Assembly (NCBI RefSeq): GCF_029351045.1
Contig: NZ_JARKIN010000001.1
Coordinates: 1,512,001 to 1,576,000 of the forward strand
Source of the DNA: Streptomyces sp. WMMB303
GTDB taxonomy: Bacteria > Actinomycetota > Actinomycetes > Streptomycetales > Streptomycetaceae
DNA: 64,000 nucleotides
Direction of reading: 5' to 3'
Part shown: positions 43,184-53,019 of the stretch, in pieces
Layout: every line of letters starts with the position of its first letter
How positions within the stretch are numbered: the first letter of the stretch is position 1
Translations under genes and position numbers: made by a program
Notes under the pieces: generated by a model
What the model saw: only the letters and a program-made list of their open reading frames with translations
Told to the model about the DNA's origin: nothing
The model's database searches: none

Positions 43184-45250
43184 TCAGTCGTTCCGGCTCT
43201 TCCCCGCGCTCACGGGCAGCTTCGCGGGCTCGGCCCCGGTCGGGGGGATCTGCAGGGTCTTGAGGGAGAACTTCATGACCTTCTTGTAGACGGGACCGCA
43301 CACGTCGCTGCCGAAGTAGCTGCCCTTCTTGGGGTTCTGGACGGCGCAGTAGACGGTGATCCGGGGCTTGTCGGCGGGCGCGAACCCGGCGAAGGAGGAG
43401 GTGTAGCCGTGGTAGCGGCCGGTCTCGGGATCCACCCGGTTGGCCGTACCGGTCTTCCCCGCGACGCGGTAGCCGGGGATCTTGGCGGTGGTTCCGGTGC
43501 CCTCCATGTCGGAGACCACGGATTCCAGCATCCGGGCGAGGGTCTTGGCCGTCTTCTCGCTGACGACCCGGCGCTTGTCCGGTGCGTCGGCGGGCCGGAA
43601 TCGGCCGTCCGGGCCGGTGGTGCCGCGGACGAGTGTGGGGGCGATCCGCTCCCCGCCGTTGGCGATGGTGGAGTAGATGGAGGCGGCCTGCACGGCGTTG
43701 AGGGACAGTCCCTGCCCGAAGGGGATCGTGTACTGCTGGGAGGCGCTCCACTTCCCGGGTTCGGCCAGCAGGCCGTCGGTCTCGCCGGGGAAGCCGAGCC
43801 CGGTGGGCCGGCCGATGCCGAACTTGCGCAGATAGCGGTAGAGGACCTTGTTGGCCTGCCGCTGCGTGCTGCCGAGCTGCTCGGTGGCGAGGATGGTGCC
43901 GATGTTGCTGGATTTGGCCAGGACGCCGTTGAGGGTCAGGTGCCAGGTGGGGTGGTCGATGTCGTCGGCGAAGGACCGGTCGGCGCGCTTGAGCCGGTTG
44001 GGCACCGTGACCGCCGTCCGGGGAGTGGCCTTGCCCTCCTCCAGGACCGCCGCCATCGACATCACCTTGCTGGTGGAGCCGGGCTCGTAGGCGTCCTGGA
44101 CCGCGGGGCTGCCGAAGGAGTCGACCTGCGCACCGCGGATGTCGTTCGGGTCGAAGCCCGGCGCGCTGGCCATGCCGAGCAACTGGCCGGTCCTGGTGTC
44201 CTGCACGACGACATAGCCGCTGTCGGCGTGCGACTCGGCCACCTGGTCGGAGATGGCCTGCTGCGCGGACCACTGGATGTCGCGGTCCAGGGTGAGCTCC
44301 ACGTCGGAACCCGGCTCGGCCGCCTGCTCGCGGACGCCCGCGGTGGGGACCTGGCGGCCGCCGGACTGGGCGTAGGTGACCTTGCCGTCCTCCCCCGCCA
44401 GCGTGCCGTTCAGCTTCGCCTCCAGACCGGCGCCGCCCTTGCCCGCGGAGTTGACGAAGCCGAGGACCGTGGCGGCCAGCTCCTTGTTCGGGTAGACCCG
44501 TTTGGCGTGCTTCTCCTGATAGATCCCGGCCAGCACGTCGGGCTTCCCGCCCTCGGGCGCCGCCGCGGCCTCCTCGGCGAGCCGCGCCTTGAGCTTCTTG
44601 ACCTTGCGCCAGGTCTGCGGGCTCTGCTGCCGGGCGAGCAGCACATAGCGGGTACCCTTCCGCGAGAGCTTCCCGGCCAGCTCGGCGGGCTTCTTGCCGA
44701 GCAGCGGCGCCAGCAGTTCGGCGGCCCGCTCGGGGGCGTCCTCGATCTTCGTCTGCTCCGGGCTGAACAGATACGGATCGGCGGTGATGTCGTGGGCGTC
44801 CACGGTGCTCGCCAGCGCGGAGCCGTCCCGGGCGGTGATGGTGCCCCGCTCGGCCGCGAGGGGGACGGTGATGTAGCGGTTGACGGCGGCCTTGTCCGCG
44901 TACGCGCTCGCGTCCACGGCCTGGACCTGCAGCAGCCGCACCGTGAAGACCAGCATGACCAGCGTCAGCCCTACGGCGACCAGCCGCAGCCGGGGCCGCG
45001 GGTTCACCAGCCGCAGCCGGGCCGCGCCGCCCCGCGGGGGACGTGCGCCGCCGCCCCGGCGCGCCGCGGAGGGCCGTGCGCCGCGGGACGCCGCTGCGGT
45101 GGCCGGCCGGCCCGGCCCGGGGACCCGGCGCGGCTTCGCGGCCCGGCCCCGGTCGGCGGTGCGGTTCCGGTCGGGGGTGCGCTCCGGCCCGGACGCCGTC
45201 CCGGGGCTCCGGCGGGCGCCGCGCTCCGACTCGCGGGGACGTTCGCTCAT
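43184..45250 (-). CDS. ftsI: FtsI/PBP3, septal class B transpeptidase
   Basis: The protein has 688 residues. A long basic cytoplasmic region (about 90 residues, rich in Arg, Pro, Gly) precedes one transmembrane helix (LRLVAVGLTLVMLVFTVRLL). A pedestal domain with LAAERGTITARDGSALA is followed by the transpeptidase with YEPGSTSKVMS (active Ser near 391), KSSN (about 446) and GKTGT (about 598). It cross-links septal peptidoglycan, paired with FtsW. The stop of ftsL overlaps the start by four bases. Confidence 0.96.
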   Translation of the reverse strand: MSERPRESERGARRSPGTASGPERTPDRNRTADRGRAAKPRRVPGPGRPATAAASRGARPSAARRGGGARPPRGGAARLRLVNPRPRLRLVAVGLTLVMLVFTVRLLQVQAVDASAYADKAAVNRYITVPLAAERGTITARDGSALASTVDAHDITADPYLFSPEQTKIEDAPERAAELLAPLLGKKPAELAGKLSRKGTRYVLLARQQSPQTWRKVKKLKARLAEEAAAAPEGGKPDVLAGIYQEKHAKRVYPNKELAATVLGFVNSAGKGGAGLEAKLNGTLAGEDGKVTYAQSGGRQVPTAGVREQAAEPGSDVELTLDRDIQWSAQQAISDQVAESHADSGYVVVQDTRTGQLLGMASAPGFDPNDIRGAQVDSFGSPAVQDAYEPGSTSKVMSMAAVLEEGKATPRTAVTVPNRLKRADRSFADDIDHPTWHLTLNGVLAKSSNIGTILATEQLGSTQRQANKVLYRYLRKFGIGRPTGLGFPGETDGLLAEPGKWSASQQYTIPFGQGLSLNAVQAASIYSTIANGGERIAPTLVRGTTGPDGRFRPADAPDKRRVVSEKTAKTLARMLESVVSDMEGTGTTAKIPGYRVAGKTGTANRVDPETGRYHGYTSSFAGFAPADKPRITVYCAVQNPKKGSYFGSDVCGPVYKKVMKFSLKTLQIPPTGAEPAKLPVSAGKSRND

Positions 45251-45618
45251 GGGTCCTCCCGCCCACCACGCGCCGGGCGGGGATCGCCGCGCACGGTGCC
45301 GTCGGGGTCCAGGAAGACGGGGGTGCCGCTGGGGACCAGGCCCTGCTCCCGGGCCCGCTCCTCCAGCCGGTCCGGCGCGGAGTAGCCGTCCACCTCCTGC
45401 TGGAGGGCCTGCTGCTGGTCGGTCAGCTCCTCCGTCTGCTTCTCCAGTCTGCTGAGCTGGAAGGAGCCCTTGTTCAGGGAAGCGTTCAGCAGCAGCAGGG
45501 CCAGCAGGCCGCTGCCCAGCAGCAGGACGATCAGCAGGACGAACGGGGCGCGGGCGGCCGGCGACCCCCCGACGGGGACCAGCCGGGCCAACCGCGCCAA
45601 GCGTCGCTGCGCTGTCAT
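45247..45618 (-). CDS. ftsL: FtsL-like divisome protein
   Basis: The protein has 123 residues. A basic N-terminus, one transmembrane segment (FVLLIVLLLGSGLLALLLLN, residues about 26-46) and an extracytoplasmic leucine-zipper-like coiled coil (FQLSRLEKQTEELTDQQQAL) followed by AREQGLVPSGTPVFLDPDG. This is the usual FtsL layout and genomic position between rsmH and ftsI. FtsL forms a complex with FtsQ and activates FtsW/FtsI. Confidence 0.9.
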   Translation of the reverse strand: MTAQRRLARLARLVPVGGSPAARAPFVLLIVLLLGSGLLALLLLNASLNKGSFQLSRLEKQTEELTDQQQALQQEVDGYSAPDRLEERAREQGLVPSGTPVFLDPDGTVRGDPRPARGGREDP

Positions 45619-45643
45619 GTCCCCTCCCGGATATGGCGGCCGG

Positions 45644-46615
45644 TCATGTCGCCTCCCTGATCCGCTGGGCGGCGCGCAGCCGCGCCGGCGCCGCCCGCCG
45701 GTTCTCGGCGATCTCCTCGTCGGTGGGCACCTCGGCGCCGCGGGTCAGCAGCCGCAGCCGGGGCTGGTACTGCTCGGGCACGACGGGCAGCCCGGGTGGC
45801 GCCGTGTTCCGGGAGCCGGTGGCGAACAGTTGTTTGGCCAGCCGGTCCTCCAGTGAGTGGTAGGCGAGGACGACCATCCGGCCGCCGACCGCGAGCGCCT
45901 CCAGCGCGGCGGGCAGGGCCCGCTCCAGCACCGCCAACTCCCCGTTGACCTCGATGCGCAGCGCCTGGAAGGTGCGCTTGGCCGGATTGCCGCCGGTGCG
46001 CTTGGCGGCCTGCGGCAGCGCCTCCCGGATCACCTCGACCAGCCGGCCGCTGCGGGTGAACGGCTCCTTCTCGCGCTCCCGCACGATGGCCTCGACGATG
46101 CGGCGGGCCTGCTTCTCCTCGCCGTAGGAGCGCAGGATGCGCACCAGGTCGCCGGGCGGGTAGGTGTTGAGCACCTCGGCCGCGCCGGGCCCGCTCGTCT
46201 GGTCCATCCGCATGTCCAGCGGCGCGTCCTGGGCGTAGGCGAAGCCGCGGTCGGCCTCGTCCAACTGGAGCGAGGAGACCCCCAGGTCGAACAGGACCCC
46301 CTGGACGCGCGGCACCTCCAGCCGGGAGAGCACCTGTGGCAGTTCGTCGTAGACGGCGTGCACCAGCGTGGCCCGGTCGGCGTAGGGGGCCAGCCGTTCG
46401 CCCGCGAGTTCGAGTGCGGCCGGGTCCCGGTCCAGGCCGACGAGGCGGGCCGCCGGGAAGGTCGACAGCAGCGCCTCGCTGTGGCCACCCAGGCCCAGGG
46501 TGCAGTCGACGACGGTCGCGCCGGGCTCCGCCAGCGCGGGAGCGAGCAGGTCCAGGGTGCGCCGGAGCATCACCGGATTGTGGCGTTCGCCGACGGGCCG
46601 CTCGTTGGTGGTCAC
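45644..46615 (-). CDS. rsmH: 16S rRNA (cytosine-1402 N4) methyltransferase
   Basis: The protein has 323 residues from GTG 46615. SAM-binding motif [32 protein letters not shown], and the family block [19 protein letters not shown] followed by LDMRMD; C-terminal [16 protein letters not shown]. It methylates N4 of C1402 in the ribosomal decoding centre. As in most bacteria it heads the dcw cluster. No mraZ gene is seen upstream; the region to 47033 is promoter DNA. Confidence 0.97.
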   Translation of the reverse strand: MTTNERPVGERHNPVMLRRTLDLLAPALAEPGATVVDCTLGLGGHSEALLSTFPAARLVGLDRDPAALELAGERLAPYADRATLVHAVYDELPQVLSRLEVPRVQGVLFDLGVSSLQLDEADRGFAYAQDAPLDMRMDQTSGPGAAEVLNTYPPGDLVRILRSYGEEKQARRIVEAIVREREKEPFTRSGRLVEVIREALPQAAKRTGGNPAKRTFQALRIEVNGELAVLERALPAALEALAVGGRMVVLAYHSLEDRLAKQLFATGSRNTAPPGLPVVPEQYQPRLRLLTRGAEVPTDEEIAENRRAAPARLRAAQRIREAT

Positions 46616-46807
46616 TGTGCCCTCTCAGATCTGGCGGGCACCGTGCACATGCTCCTTGGTCCCCGCCCGCTCGAAGGGGAGTGGCCGCCCGCGCCGAACG
46701 GGCGCCGGAGGCCGGGAGCGGGAGGAGGCCGAGCCGCACGTGCGCGCCCGCGCACGCGAGGGGATTCGGGGATCCTTGGGGAGAGTGTTCGCCTCCCACT
46801 TCGCGTC

Positions 46808-46835
46808 ACTTTAGTCCACTCGTCCCCTCGGTCAA
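46808..46835 (-). promoter_or_regulatory. Sigma-70-type promoter of the dcw cluster
   Basis: On the minus strand TTGACC (46830-46835) and TAAAGT (46808-46813) are spaced by 16 bp, a strong match for the principal sigma factor. It would produce a leader of about 185 nt before rsmH. The remaining gene-free DNA from 46616 to 47033 contains repeated CGCGCG-rich runs but no further element I can name. Confidence 0.6.
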
Positions 46836-47033
46836 CTACGGGACCAGGCGCGTCCCGACAACGAGTGACAACCGCGCGCGCGGTCGGCGGCACCCGCGCA
46901 CGCGACTGCGGTGTGCACCCGGGCGGAGGAGACGACAATGGGCCGTGTGGGTTACCTCACACCCTCGCGCGCCGCCCGATTTCACCGCTCTCCGGGCAGG
47001 CCGTCCGCTCGGGGAACGTCTAACGTCGTACAC

Positions 47034-47561
47034 ATGTCGATACCCACACCTGACCCGCAGTCCGCACCGTCCGTGACCGACGAGATCGTCACCGCGAACC
47101 AGGAGTACGCGGACGACTTCACCGACCCCGGCATGGACGCCCCCCCGGTCCGCTCAGTCGCCGTCGTCGCCTGCATGGACGCCCGTCTGGACCTGCCCGC
47201 CGCGCTGGGGCTGGAGCTGGGCGACTGCCACACCATCCGGAACGCGGGCGGTGTGGTCACCGACGACGTCATCCGCTCCCTCACCATCAGCCAGCGCGCC
47301 CTGGGCACCCGTTCCGTGGTCCTCGTCCACCACACCAACTGCGGACTGCTCAACCTCACCGAGGATTTCCGCCACGAACTGGAACTGGAAGTGGGCCAGC
47401 GGCCGTCCTGGGCAGTCGAGTCCTTCAAGGATCTGGACCAGGACGTGCGCCAGTCCGTCGAACGGGTACGGACCTCGCCCTTCCTGCCGCACCGGGACGA
47501 CGTCCGCGGCTTCGTCTTCGACATCACGACGGGCCTGCTGCGCGAGGTCGCCCCGGCCTGA
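47034..47561 (+). CDS. Beta-class carbonic anhydrase
   Basis: The protein has 175 residues from ATG 47034; the frame extends upstream but those codons lie in the promoter region. Zinc-site blocks: VAVVACMDARLDLPAALG (Cys-x-Asp-x-Arg, near residue 46), the second GDCHTIRNAGG, and VVLVHHTNCGLL (His and Cys, near 99-103). It interconverts CO2 and bicarbonate. The short length fits the compact actinobacterial beta class. Divergent from the dcw cluster, and 143 bp upstream of the moxR-like gene. Confidence 0.92.
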   Translation: MSIPTPDPQSAPSVTDEIVTANQEYADDFTDPGMDAPPVRSVAVVACMDARLDLPAALGLELGDCHTIRNAGGVVTDDVIRSLTISQRALGTRSVVLVHHTNCGLLNLTEDFRHELELEVGQRPSWAVESFKDLDQDVRQSVERVRTSPFLPHRDDVRGFVFDITTGLLREVAPA

Positions 47562-47704
47562 CCGGCAGGGCCGCGGCCCGGAGTCACCCGGGAGAGTGAC
47601 GGGAGGGCCCGTCGACGTGAAGAATACGCAACGACGCACACTGCAGGGCCCGGTGGCAGGCACGCGGCGGGCACATACAACGGGGATGGGGCCGAGGAGG
47701 GCCG

Positions 47705-48790
47705 GTGACGACCTATGACGAGCGGGCGGACCTGAGCGAACTGAGCGCCACGGCGGGCGAGGTGCGCCGCTGTGTCGAATCGGTGATCGAGGGGAAGCCC
47801 GACGTCGTCCGGCTCTCGCTCACGGTGCTGCTGGCCGAGGGCCACCTGCTGATCGAGGACGTGCCGGGCGTCGGCAAGACGATGCTCGCCAAGGCGCTGG
47901 CCAGGACGATCGACTGCTCGGTGCGGCGGATCCAGTTCACCCCTGATCTGCTGCCCTCCGACATCACCGGGGTCAGCGTCTACGACCAGCAGCGCAAGGA
48001 CTTCGAGTTCAAGCCCGGGGCGATCTTCGCGCAGATCGTGATCGGCGACGAGATCAACCGCGCCTCCCCCAAGACCCAGTCGGCGCTGCTGGAGTCGATG
48101 GAGGAGCGCCAGGTCACCATCGACGGGCAGACCTACGAGCTGCCCGACCCGTTCATGGTGGTCGCCACCCAGAACCCGGTGGAGATGGAGGGCACCTACC
48201 CACTGCCCGAGGCGCAGCGCGACCGGTTCATGGTGCGGGTCTCCATCGGCTATCCGAGCCCCGCGGCCGAGCTGGAGATGCTCGATGTGCACGGCGGCGC
48301 CTCCCCGCTGGACGACCTCCAGCCGGTGGCGCACGCGCACGACATCGCCAAGCTGATCGGGACCGTGCGCGGCGTGCACGTCTCGGACGCGGTGCGGCGG
48401 TACGCGGTCGAGCTGGTGGCCGCCACCCGCTCCCACTCCGAGCTGCGGCTGGGCGCCTCGCCCCGCGCGACGCTGCACCTGCTGCGGGCCGCCAAGGCGT
48501 CGGCCGCGCTCGGCGGGCGCGAGTTCGCGCTCCCCGACGACGTGCAGTCGCTGGCGGTCCCCGTCCTGGCGCACCGGCTGCTGCCCACCGCGCAGGCCCA
48601 GTTGAACCGCCGTACCGCCGAGCAGGTGGTGGCCGAGATCGTGCGGCAGGTGCCGGTGCCCGCCGTCGGCCCCGGCCCCGCCGCACCCGGAACGGCACCG
48701 CCCGGTCCGGCTCCCTACGGGCCGCCGCCCGCCCACGGACCGCATGCCCCCCTGAACCGGCCGCAGACCGGGCAGGCCCGGGGCTACTGA
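47705..48790 (+). CDS. MoxR-family AAA+ ATPase
   Basis: The protein has 361 residues from GTG 47705. Walker A GVGKTMLAKAL (near residue 55), Walker B IVIGDEINRASPKTQSALLE, sensor VATQNPVEMEGTYPLPEAQRDRF. The C-terminal 50 residues are Pro/Ala/Gly-rich. MoxR ATPases act as chaperones for metal or cofactor insertion or for assembly of partner proteins, and occur beside DUF58 and transglutaminase-like genes, as here. The stop overlaps the next start by one base. Confidence 0.93.
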   Translation: MTTYDERADLSELSATAGEVRRCVESVIEGKPDVVRLSLTVLLAEGHLLIEDVPGVGKTMLAKALARTIDCSVRRIQFTPDLLPSDITGVSVYDQQRKDFEFKPGAIFAQIVIGDEINRASPKTQSALLESMEERQVTIDGQTYELPDPFMVVATQNPVEMEGTYPLPEAQRDRFMVRVSIGYPSPAAELEMLDVHGGASPLDDLQPVAHAHDIAKLIGTVRGVHVSDAVRRYAVELVAATRSHSELRLGASPRATLHLLRAAKASAALGGREFALPDDVQSLAVPVLAHRLLPTAQAQLNRRTAEQVVAEIVRQVPVPAVGPGPAAPGTAPPGPAPYGPPPAHGPHAPLNRPQTGQARGY

Positions 48791-50214
48791 TGGCCTACGG
48801 AGCGGTCCCGGGCGCCCCGACCGCCTCCGGCCCGGCCCCCGGCGCGGCGGCGTCCGGTGACGGTTCCGGCCCGGAGGAGCGGAGCGGCTCGCTGCGCCAC
48901 GCGTTCGGCGGTCTGACCACCCGCGGCCGCTCCTTCCTGGCGGCCGGGCTGGCGGCGGTGCTGTGCGCGTATCTGCTGGGCCAGGACGAACTGCTGCGGG
49001 TGGGGGTGCTGCTGGGGGTGCTGCCGCTGGTGTGTGTGCTGGTACTGCACCGCACCCGCCACCGCGTGGCGGGCTACCGCAGGCTGTCGCCCTCGCGGGT
49101 ACCGGCGCGCTCGGAGGCCCGTGTGCACCTGCGGGTGGACAACGTCTCCCGGCTGCCGACCGGACTGCTGATGCTGCAGGACCGGGTCCCCTACGTCCTG
49201 GGACCGCGGCCCCGGTTCGTGCTGGACCGGGTGGAGCCGGGCGGTCGCCGCGAGGTCTCCTACCGGGTCCGCTCCGACCTGCGCGGACGCTATCCGCTGG
49301 GCCCGCTCCAACTGCGGCTGACGGACCCGTTCGGGATGTGCGAGCTGACGCGCTCGTTCAGCACCTGGGACACCCTCACCGTCGTACCGCCGGTCGAGGC
49401 GCTGCCGCCGACCCGGTCGGCCGGGCGGACCGGCGGCTACGGGGAGGGCCGGCAGCGCGCGCTCGCCCTGGCCGGGGACGACGACGTGATCCCGCGCGGC
49501 TACCGGCACGGCGACGACCTGCGCCGGGTGCACTGGCGTTCGACCGCTCGCTACGGCGAACTGATGGTGCGCCGCGAGGAGCAGCCGCAGCAGGCCCGCT
49601 GCACCGTCCTGCTGGACACCCGCCGGGCCGGCTACCCCGGCTCGGGGCCCGACTCCCCGTTCGAGTGGGCGGTCGCGGGCGCCGCGTCGGTGTGCGTGCA
49701 CCTGCTGGAGCGCGGCTGCTCGGTACGGCTGCTGACCGACACCGGAGCCGCCGCACCCGGGCCGGAGAACGGCGGATTCCTCGCGGAGAACCCGGACACG
49801 GCCGGACTGCTGCTCGACACCCTCGCCATCGTCGAGCACTCGAACGAACAGGGGCTGGCCGGGGCCTATGAGGCGCTGCGCGGCGGGGACGCCGGGCAGC
49901 CGGGGCTGCTGATCGCGTTCCTGGGAGCACTGGACGAGGAACAGGCACTCACCGTCGGCCGGCTGCGGCAGCGCTCGGACCGCGCGGTGGCCTTTCTCGC
50001 CGCCCCCGCGTCCCGCCCGCAAGACGGCACCGGGCAGGCGGCAGGGGGCGCCGCCGGGCCGCCCGGGACCCCCGCCGAGCCACCCGGATCCCGCGCCGCG
50101 CTCCGCGTCCTGCACGAGGCCGGGTGGACCGCGCTGACCGGCGGACCCGGAACGCCGCTGGCCGCACTGTGGCAGGAAGCCGAACACGCGAGCGCGAAGG
50201 GAGCCGAACGGTGA
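48790..50214 (+). CDS. DUF58 domain membrane protein
   Basis: The protein has 474 residues. A hydrophobic hairpin near residues 45-85 (FLAAGLAAVLCAYLLGQ; VGVLLGVLPLVCVLVL) is followed by a beta domain and the DUF58 signature VIPRGYRHGDDLRRVHWRST and GELMVRREEQPQQARCTVLLD, leading into a von Willebrand A-like part. DUF58 proteins pair with MoxR ATPases. The end overlaps the next start by four bases. The operon's process in Streptomyces is not established. Confidence 0.92.
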   Translation: MAYGAVPGAPTASGPAPGAAASGDGSGPEERSGSLRHAFGGLTTRGRSFLAAGLAAVLCAYLLGQDELLRVGVLLGVLPLVCVLVLHRTRHRVAGYRRLSPSRVPARSEARVHLRVDNVSRLPTGLLMLQDRVPYVLGPRPRFVLDRVEPGGRREVSYRVRSDLRGRYPLGPLQLRLTDPFGMCELTRSFSTWDTLTVVPPVEALPPTRSAGRTGGYGEGRQRALALAGDDDVIPRGYRHGDDLRRVHWRSTARYGELMVRREEQPQQARCTVLLDTRRAGYPGSGPDSPFEWAVAGAASVCVHLLERGCSVRLLTDTGAAAPGPENGGFLAENPDTAGLLLDTLAIVEHSNEQGLAGAYEALRGGDAGQPGLLIAFLGALDEEQALTVGRLRQRSDRAVAFLAAPASRPQDGTGQAAGGAAGPPGTPAEPPGSRAALRVLHEAGWTALTGGPGTPLAALWQEAEHASAKGAER

Positions 50215-52622
50215 GCGGACGGGGACGGCTCGCATTCTGCGCCGCGCTGGCGACGCTGGCCGCGGCCTGCGCACTGCTGCCGCTGGTCGAGCCGGCGGCC
50301 TGGCTGATCCAGGCGGCGGTGCTGATCGGGGTGCAGGCCGGAGTGGGCGCCGCCGCCCGCCGGGTCCCGCTGGCCCGCCCGCTGACCGTGCTGGCGCAGG
50401 CGCTCACCTCGCTGCTGCTGCTCACCGTCGTCTTCGCACGCTCCGCCGCGCCTGCTGGATTCCTGCCGGCACCCGGGGTCTTCACCCACTTCTCCGCGCT
50501 GTTCGAGCAGGGCGTCCAGGACGTGAGCCGGTACGCGATACCCGCGCCGCTCACCGACGGCATACGGCTGATGCTGATCGGCGGGGTGCTGCTGATCGGG
50601 CTGCTGGTGGACACGGTCGCCGTGACCTACCGGAGCGCCGCCCCCGCCGGGCTGCCGCTGCTCGCCCTGTACTCGGTGGCGGCCGGACTCTCCGAGGGCG
50701 GCGCACGCTGGCTGTGGTTCCTGTGCGCCGCGGGCGGCTATCTGCTGCTTCTGCTGGCCGAGGGGCGGGAGCGGCTCTCCCAGTGGGGCCGGGTCTTCGC
50801 CGACCGCACCCGGCCGGGCGCGGCGCCGCACCAGCCGGGCAGCGTCGCGGGCCCCGCGGCGGCACCCGTGCGCACCGGTCGCCGGATCGGAGTGCTGGCC
50901 CTGGGCGTCTCGCTGCTGGTGCCCACCGCACTGCCCTCGCTCAGCGGCGGCCTGCTCGACGAGGTGGGGACGGGTGGCGGAGGGGGGCGCGGGCAGGGCG
51001 GCGGCACGGTCTCGGCAGTGAACCCGGTGGTCGCGCTCAAGAACAGCCTCGACCAGCCGCAGGACCGCACCGCGCTCGTCTACCGGACGGACGGCGAGGA
51101 CGACAGCGAGGACGAGGGGCTCTACCTGCGCATCGTCGCGCTGGACAGGTTCGACGGCGCCCAGTGGAAGCCCTCCGAGCGGCGGATCGGCGAGATCCCG
51201 GACCGGCTGCCCGCCCCGCGCGGGCTGGGGCCGGACGTACGGACCAGCACCGTGCGCACCACCATCCAGGCCAGCGACGCCTACGCGCAGGACTGGCTGC
51301 CCATGCCGTTCCCCGCCGACCGGGTGCGCCTGGAGGGCAAGTGGCGCTTCGAGCCCGAGGGCCGCACCCTGGTCGGCTACGACAAGCAGACCACCCGCGG
51401 ACTGCGCTACACGGTCGAGAGCCTCCGGGTCCGGCCCACCGCCGAGCAGCTGCGCAACGCGCCCGACCCGCCGCCCGCACTGGAGCGCGAGTACACCGCC
51501 GTTCCCGGCACACTGCCGGACGTCGTCCCCAGGACCGCGCGCCAGATCACCCGCGGTGCGGCGAACGACTACGAGCGGGCGGTACGGCTCCAGGACTGGT
51601 TCGCTGTGGAGGGCGGCTTCTCCTACGACACCGAGGTGGAGGCGGGCACCGGCGTCAATGCCATCGCCGACTTCCTGCGGCAGAAGGAGGGCTTCTGCGT
51701 CCACTTCTCCTTCGCCATGGCCTCGATGGCCCGCACCCTGGGCATCCCGGCCCGGGTCGCGGTCGGTTTCACTCCCGGCACGGCGCGCGGCGACGGAGCG
51801 ATGGAGGTCGGCTTCCAGGACGCGCACGCCTGGCCTGAGCTGTACTTCGAAGGTGTGGGCTGGACACGTTTCGAACCCACCCCCACCCGCGGCAGCACCC
51901 CGCCCTACGCCCGGCCGGACGCACCGGATCCCGACCGCGACTCCGGCGAGGTGCTGCCCGACCGCGGCGGGAGCGACGAGCCCACGGTCGCCCCCTCGCC
52001 GTCACATGAGTGCACCGCCCAGCAGAAGCGCTCCGACCCCGAGTGCGGGCTGGCGGCTCCGCTGCCCGGCTCCGGCAGCTCCGAGGAGGGGCCGTCCGCG
52101 GCCACCGTCGCCGGTATCGGCGCCGCGTCACTGCTCCTGCTGGCGCTGTTGCTGCTGCCGATGCTGCTGCGGATGAGGAGACGCTCCCGGCGGCTGCGGT
52201 CCCCGTCCCGGGGCACCGGTCCGGAGAGCGCCGAGGGGGTGCTCGCCGCCTGGCAGGAGCTCCTGGACACCGGATGGGACTACGGCATCGTGCCGGAGGA
52301 CTCCGCGACCCCACGCACGGCCGCCGAGCGGCTGGCCCGGGTGGGAGAGCTCCAGCCCCCCGAGGCCGAGGCGGTACAGCGGATCGCACTCGCGGTCGAA
52401 CAGGTGCTGTACGCGCCCGAGCCGCAGCCGGCCCCCGGGATCACCCGCGACGTGCAGCGCGTCCGGTCCGGGCTGCGCGCTGCCGCGCCCCGCACCCTGC
52501 GGGTCCGCGCCCTGCTGCTGCCTCCGTCCACCGGACGGCTGCTGCGGGCCGCCGGCCACCGTGGGCGGGTGCTGCGGGCCCGGTGGACCCGCGTGCTGCG
52601 CCGCCCACGCCCGGCCGAGTAG
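50211..52622 (+). CDS. TgpA-like transglutaminase-domain membrane protein
   Basis: The protein has 803 residues from GTG 50211. The N-terminal 250 residues have about six membrane segments. An extracytoplasmic region follows, with the transglutaminase-like core: KEGFCVHFSFAMASMARTLG (Cys near residue 495), GIPARVAVGF, and QDAHAWPELYFEGVGWTRFE (His near 538). A last transmembrane segment (AATVAGIGAASLLLLALLLL) leads to a cytosolic DUF4129-like end. With MoxR and DUF58 it forms a three-gene coupled operon. The substrate is unknown; protein cross-linking or peptidase-like activity is possible. Confidence 0.92.
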   Translation: MSGRGRLAFCAALATLAAACALLPLVEPAAWLIQAAVLIGVQAGVGAAARRVPLARPLTVLAQALTSLLLLTVVFARSAAPAGFLPAPGVFTHFSALFEQGVQDVSRYAIPAPLTDGIRLMLIGGVLLIGLLVDTVAVTYRSAAPAGLPLLALYSVAAGLSEGGARWLWFLCAAGGYLLLLLAEGRERLSQWGRVFADRTRPGAAPHQPGSVAGPAAAPVRTGRRIGVLALGVSLLVPTALPSLSGGLLDEVGTGGGGGRGQGGGTVSAVNPVVALKNSLDQPQDRTALVYRTDGEDDSEDEGLYLRIVALDRFDGAQWKPSERRIGEIPDRLPAPRGLGPDVRTSTVRTTIQASDAYAQDWLPMPFPADRVRLEGKWRFEPEGRTLVGYDKQTTRGLRYTVESLRVRPTAEQLRNAPDPPPALEREYTAVPGTLPDVVPRTARQITRGAANDYERAVRLQDWFAVEGGFSYDTEVEAGTGVNAIADFLRQKEGFCVHFSFAMASMARTLGIPARVAVGFTPGTARGDGAMEVGFQDAHAWPELYFEGVGWTRFEPTPTRGSTPPYARPDAPDPDRDSGEVLPDRGGSDEPTVAPSPSHECTAQQKRSDPECGLAAPLPGSGSSEEGPSAATVAGIGAASLLLLALLLLPMLLRMRRRSRRLRSPSRGTGPESAEGVLAAWQELLDTGWDYGIVPEDSATPRTAAERLARVGELQPPEAEAVQRIALAVEQVLYAPEPQPAPGITRDVQRVRSGLRAAAPRTLRVRALLLPPSTGRLLRAAGHRGRVLRARWTRVLRRPRPAE

Positions 52623-52826
52623 CCGGCGCGGGGCAGCGCGGACCCGGTTCCCAGGCCCGGTCGGCGGAGGACCGGGGGCTGCGTCCGCCGGCCACCCCCG
52701 TCACCGGCCGGGCCGGTGCTCCGGGCGATCCGGCCGCCTGGCGCGCCAGGATCGCCGCAACCCGAGGGACGCCGTCCGGCACACCAACTCCGGGCCGACC
52801 GCCGACCGGGCACCGGAACACATACG

Positions 52827-52861
52827 GCGGTGCGGGAACCCGGCGAGGGTTCCCGCACCGC
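52827..52861. terminator. 15-bp perfect hairpin in convergent gap
   Basis: The arms 52827-52841 and 52847-52861 (GCGGTGCGGGAACCC type) are exactly complementary with a five-base loop. It lies between the transglutaminase gene (+) and the DUF3040 gene (-), and probably terminates both. The rest of the 52623-53019 gap shows no gene; frames there are GC-rich and lack ribosome binding sites. Confidence 0.8.
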
Positions 52862-53019
52862 CGAAGACCTGCGCTGTCGTTGCTCTGGGGAGTCGTCGCC
52901 GCGCGGCAGGGGCACTGCGGGCACGGCACGGCCGGAAACCCGGTCCGGGCCGCGGCACGTCGCCGCGTGACGTTGCGAGGAAGAGCGAAAGTATGCGGAA
53001 CGGGGCGGTGACCCCGCTG

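Noticed and set aside
46616..47033. mraZ gene at the head of the dcw cluster
   Set aside because: No frame with MraZ features; the stretch is promoter DNA between divergent genes.
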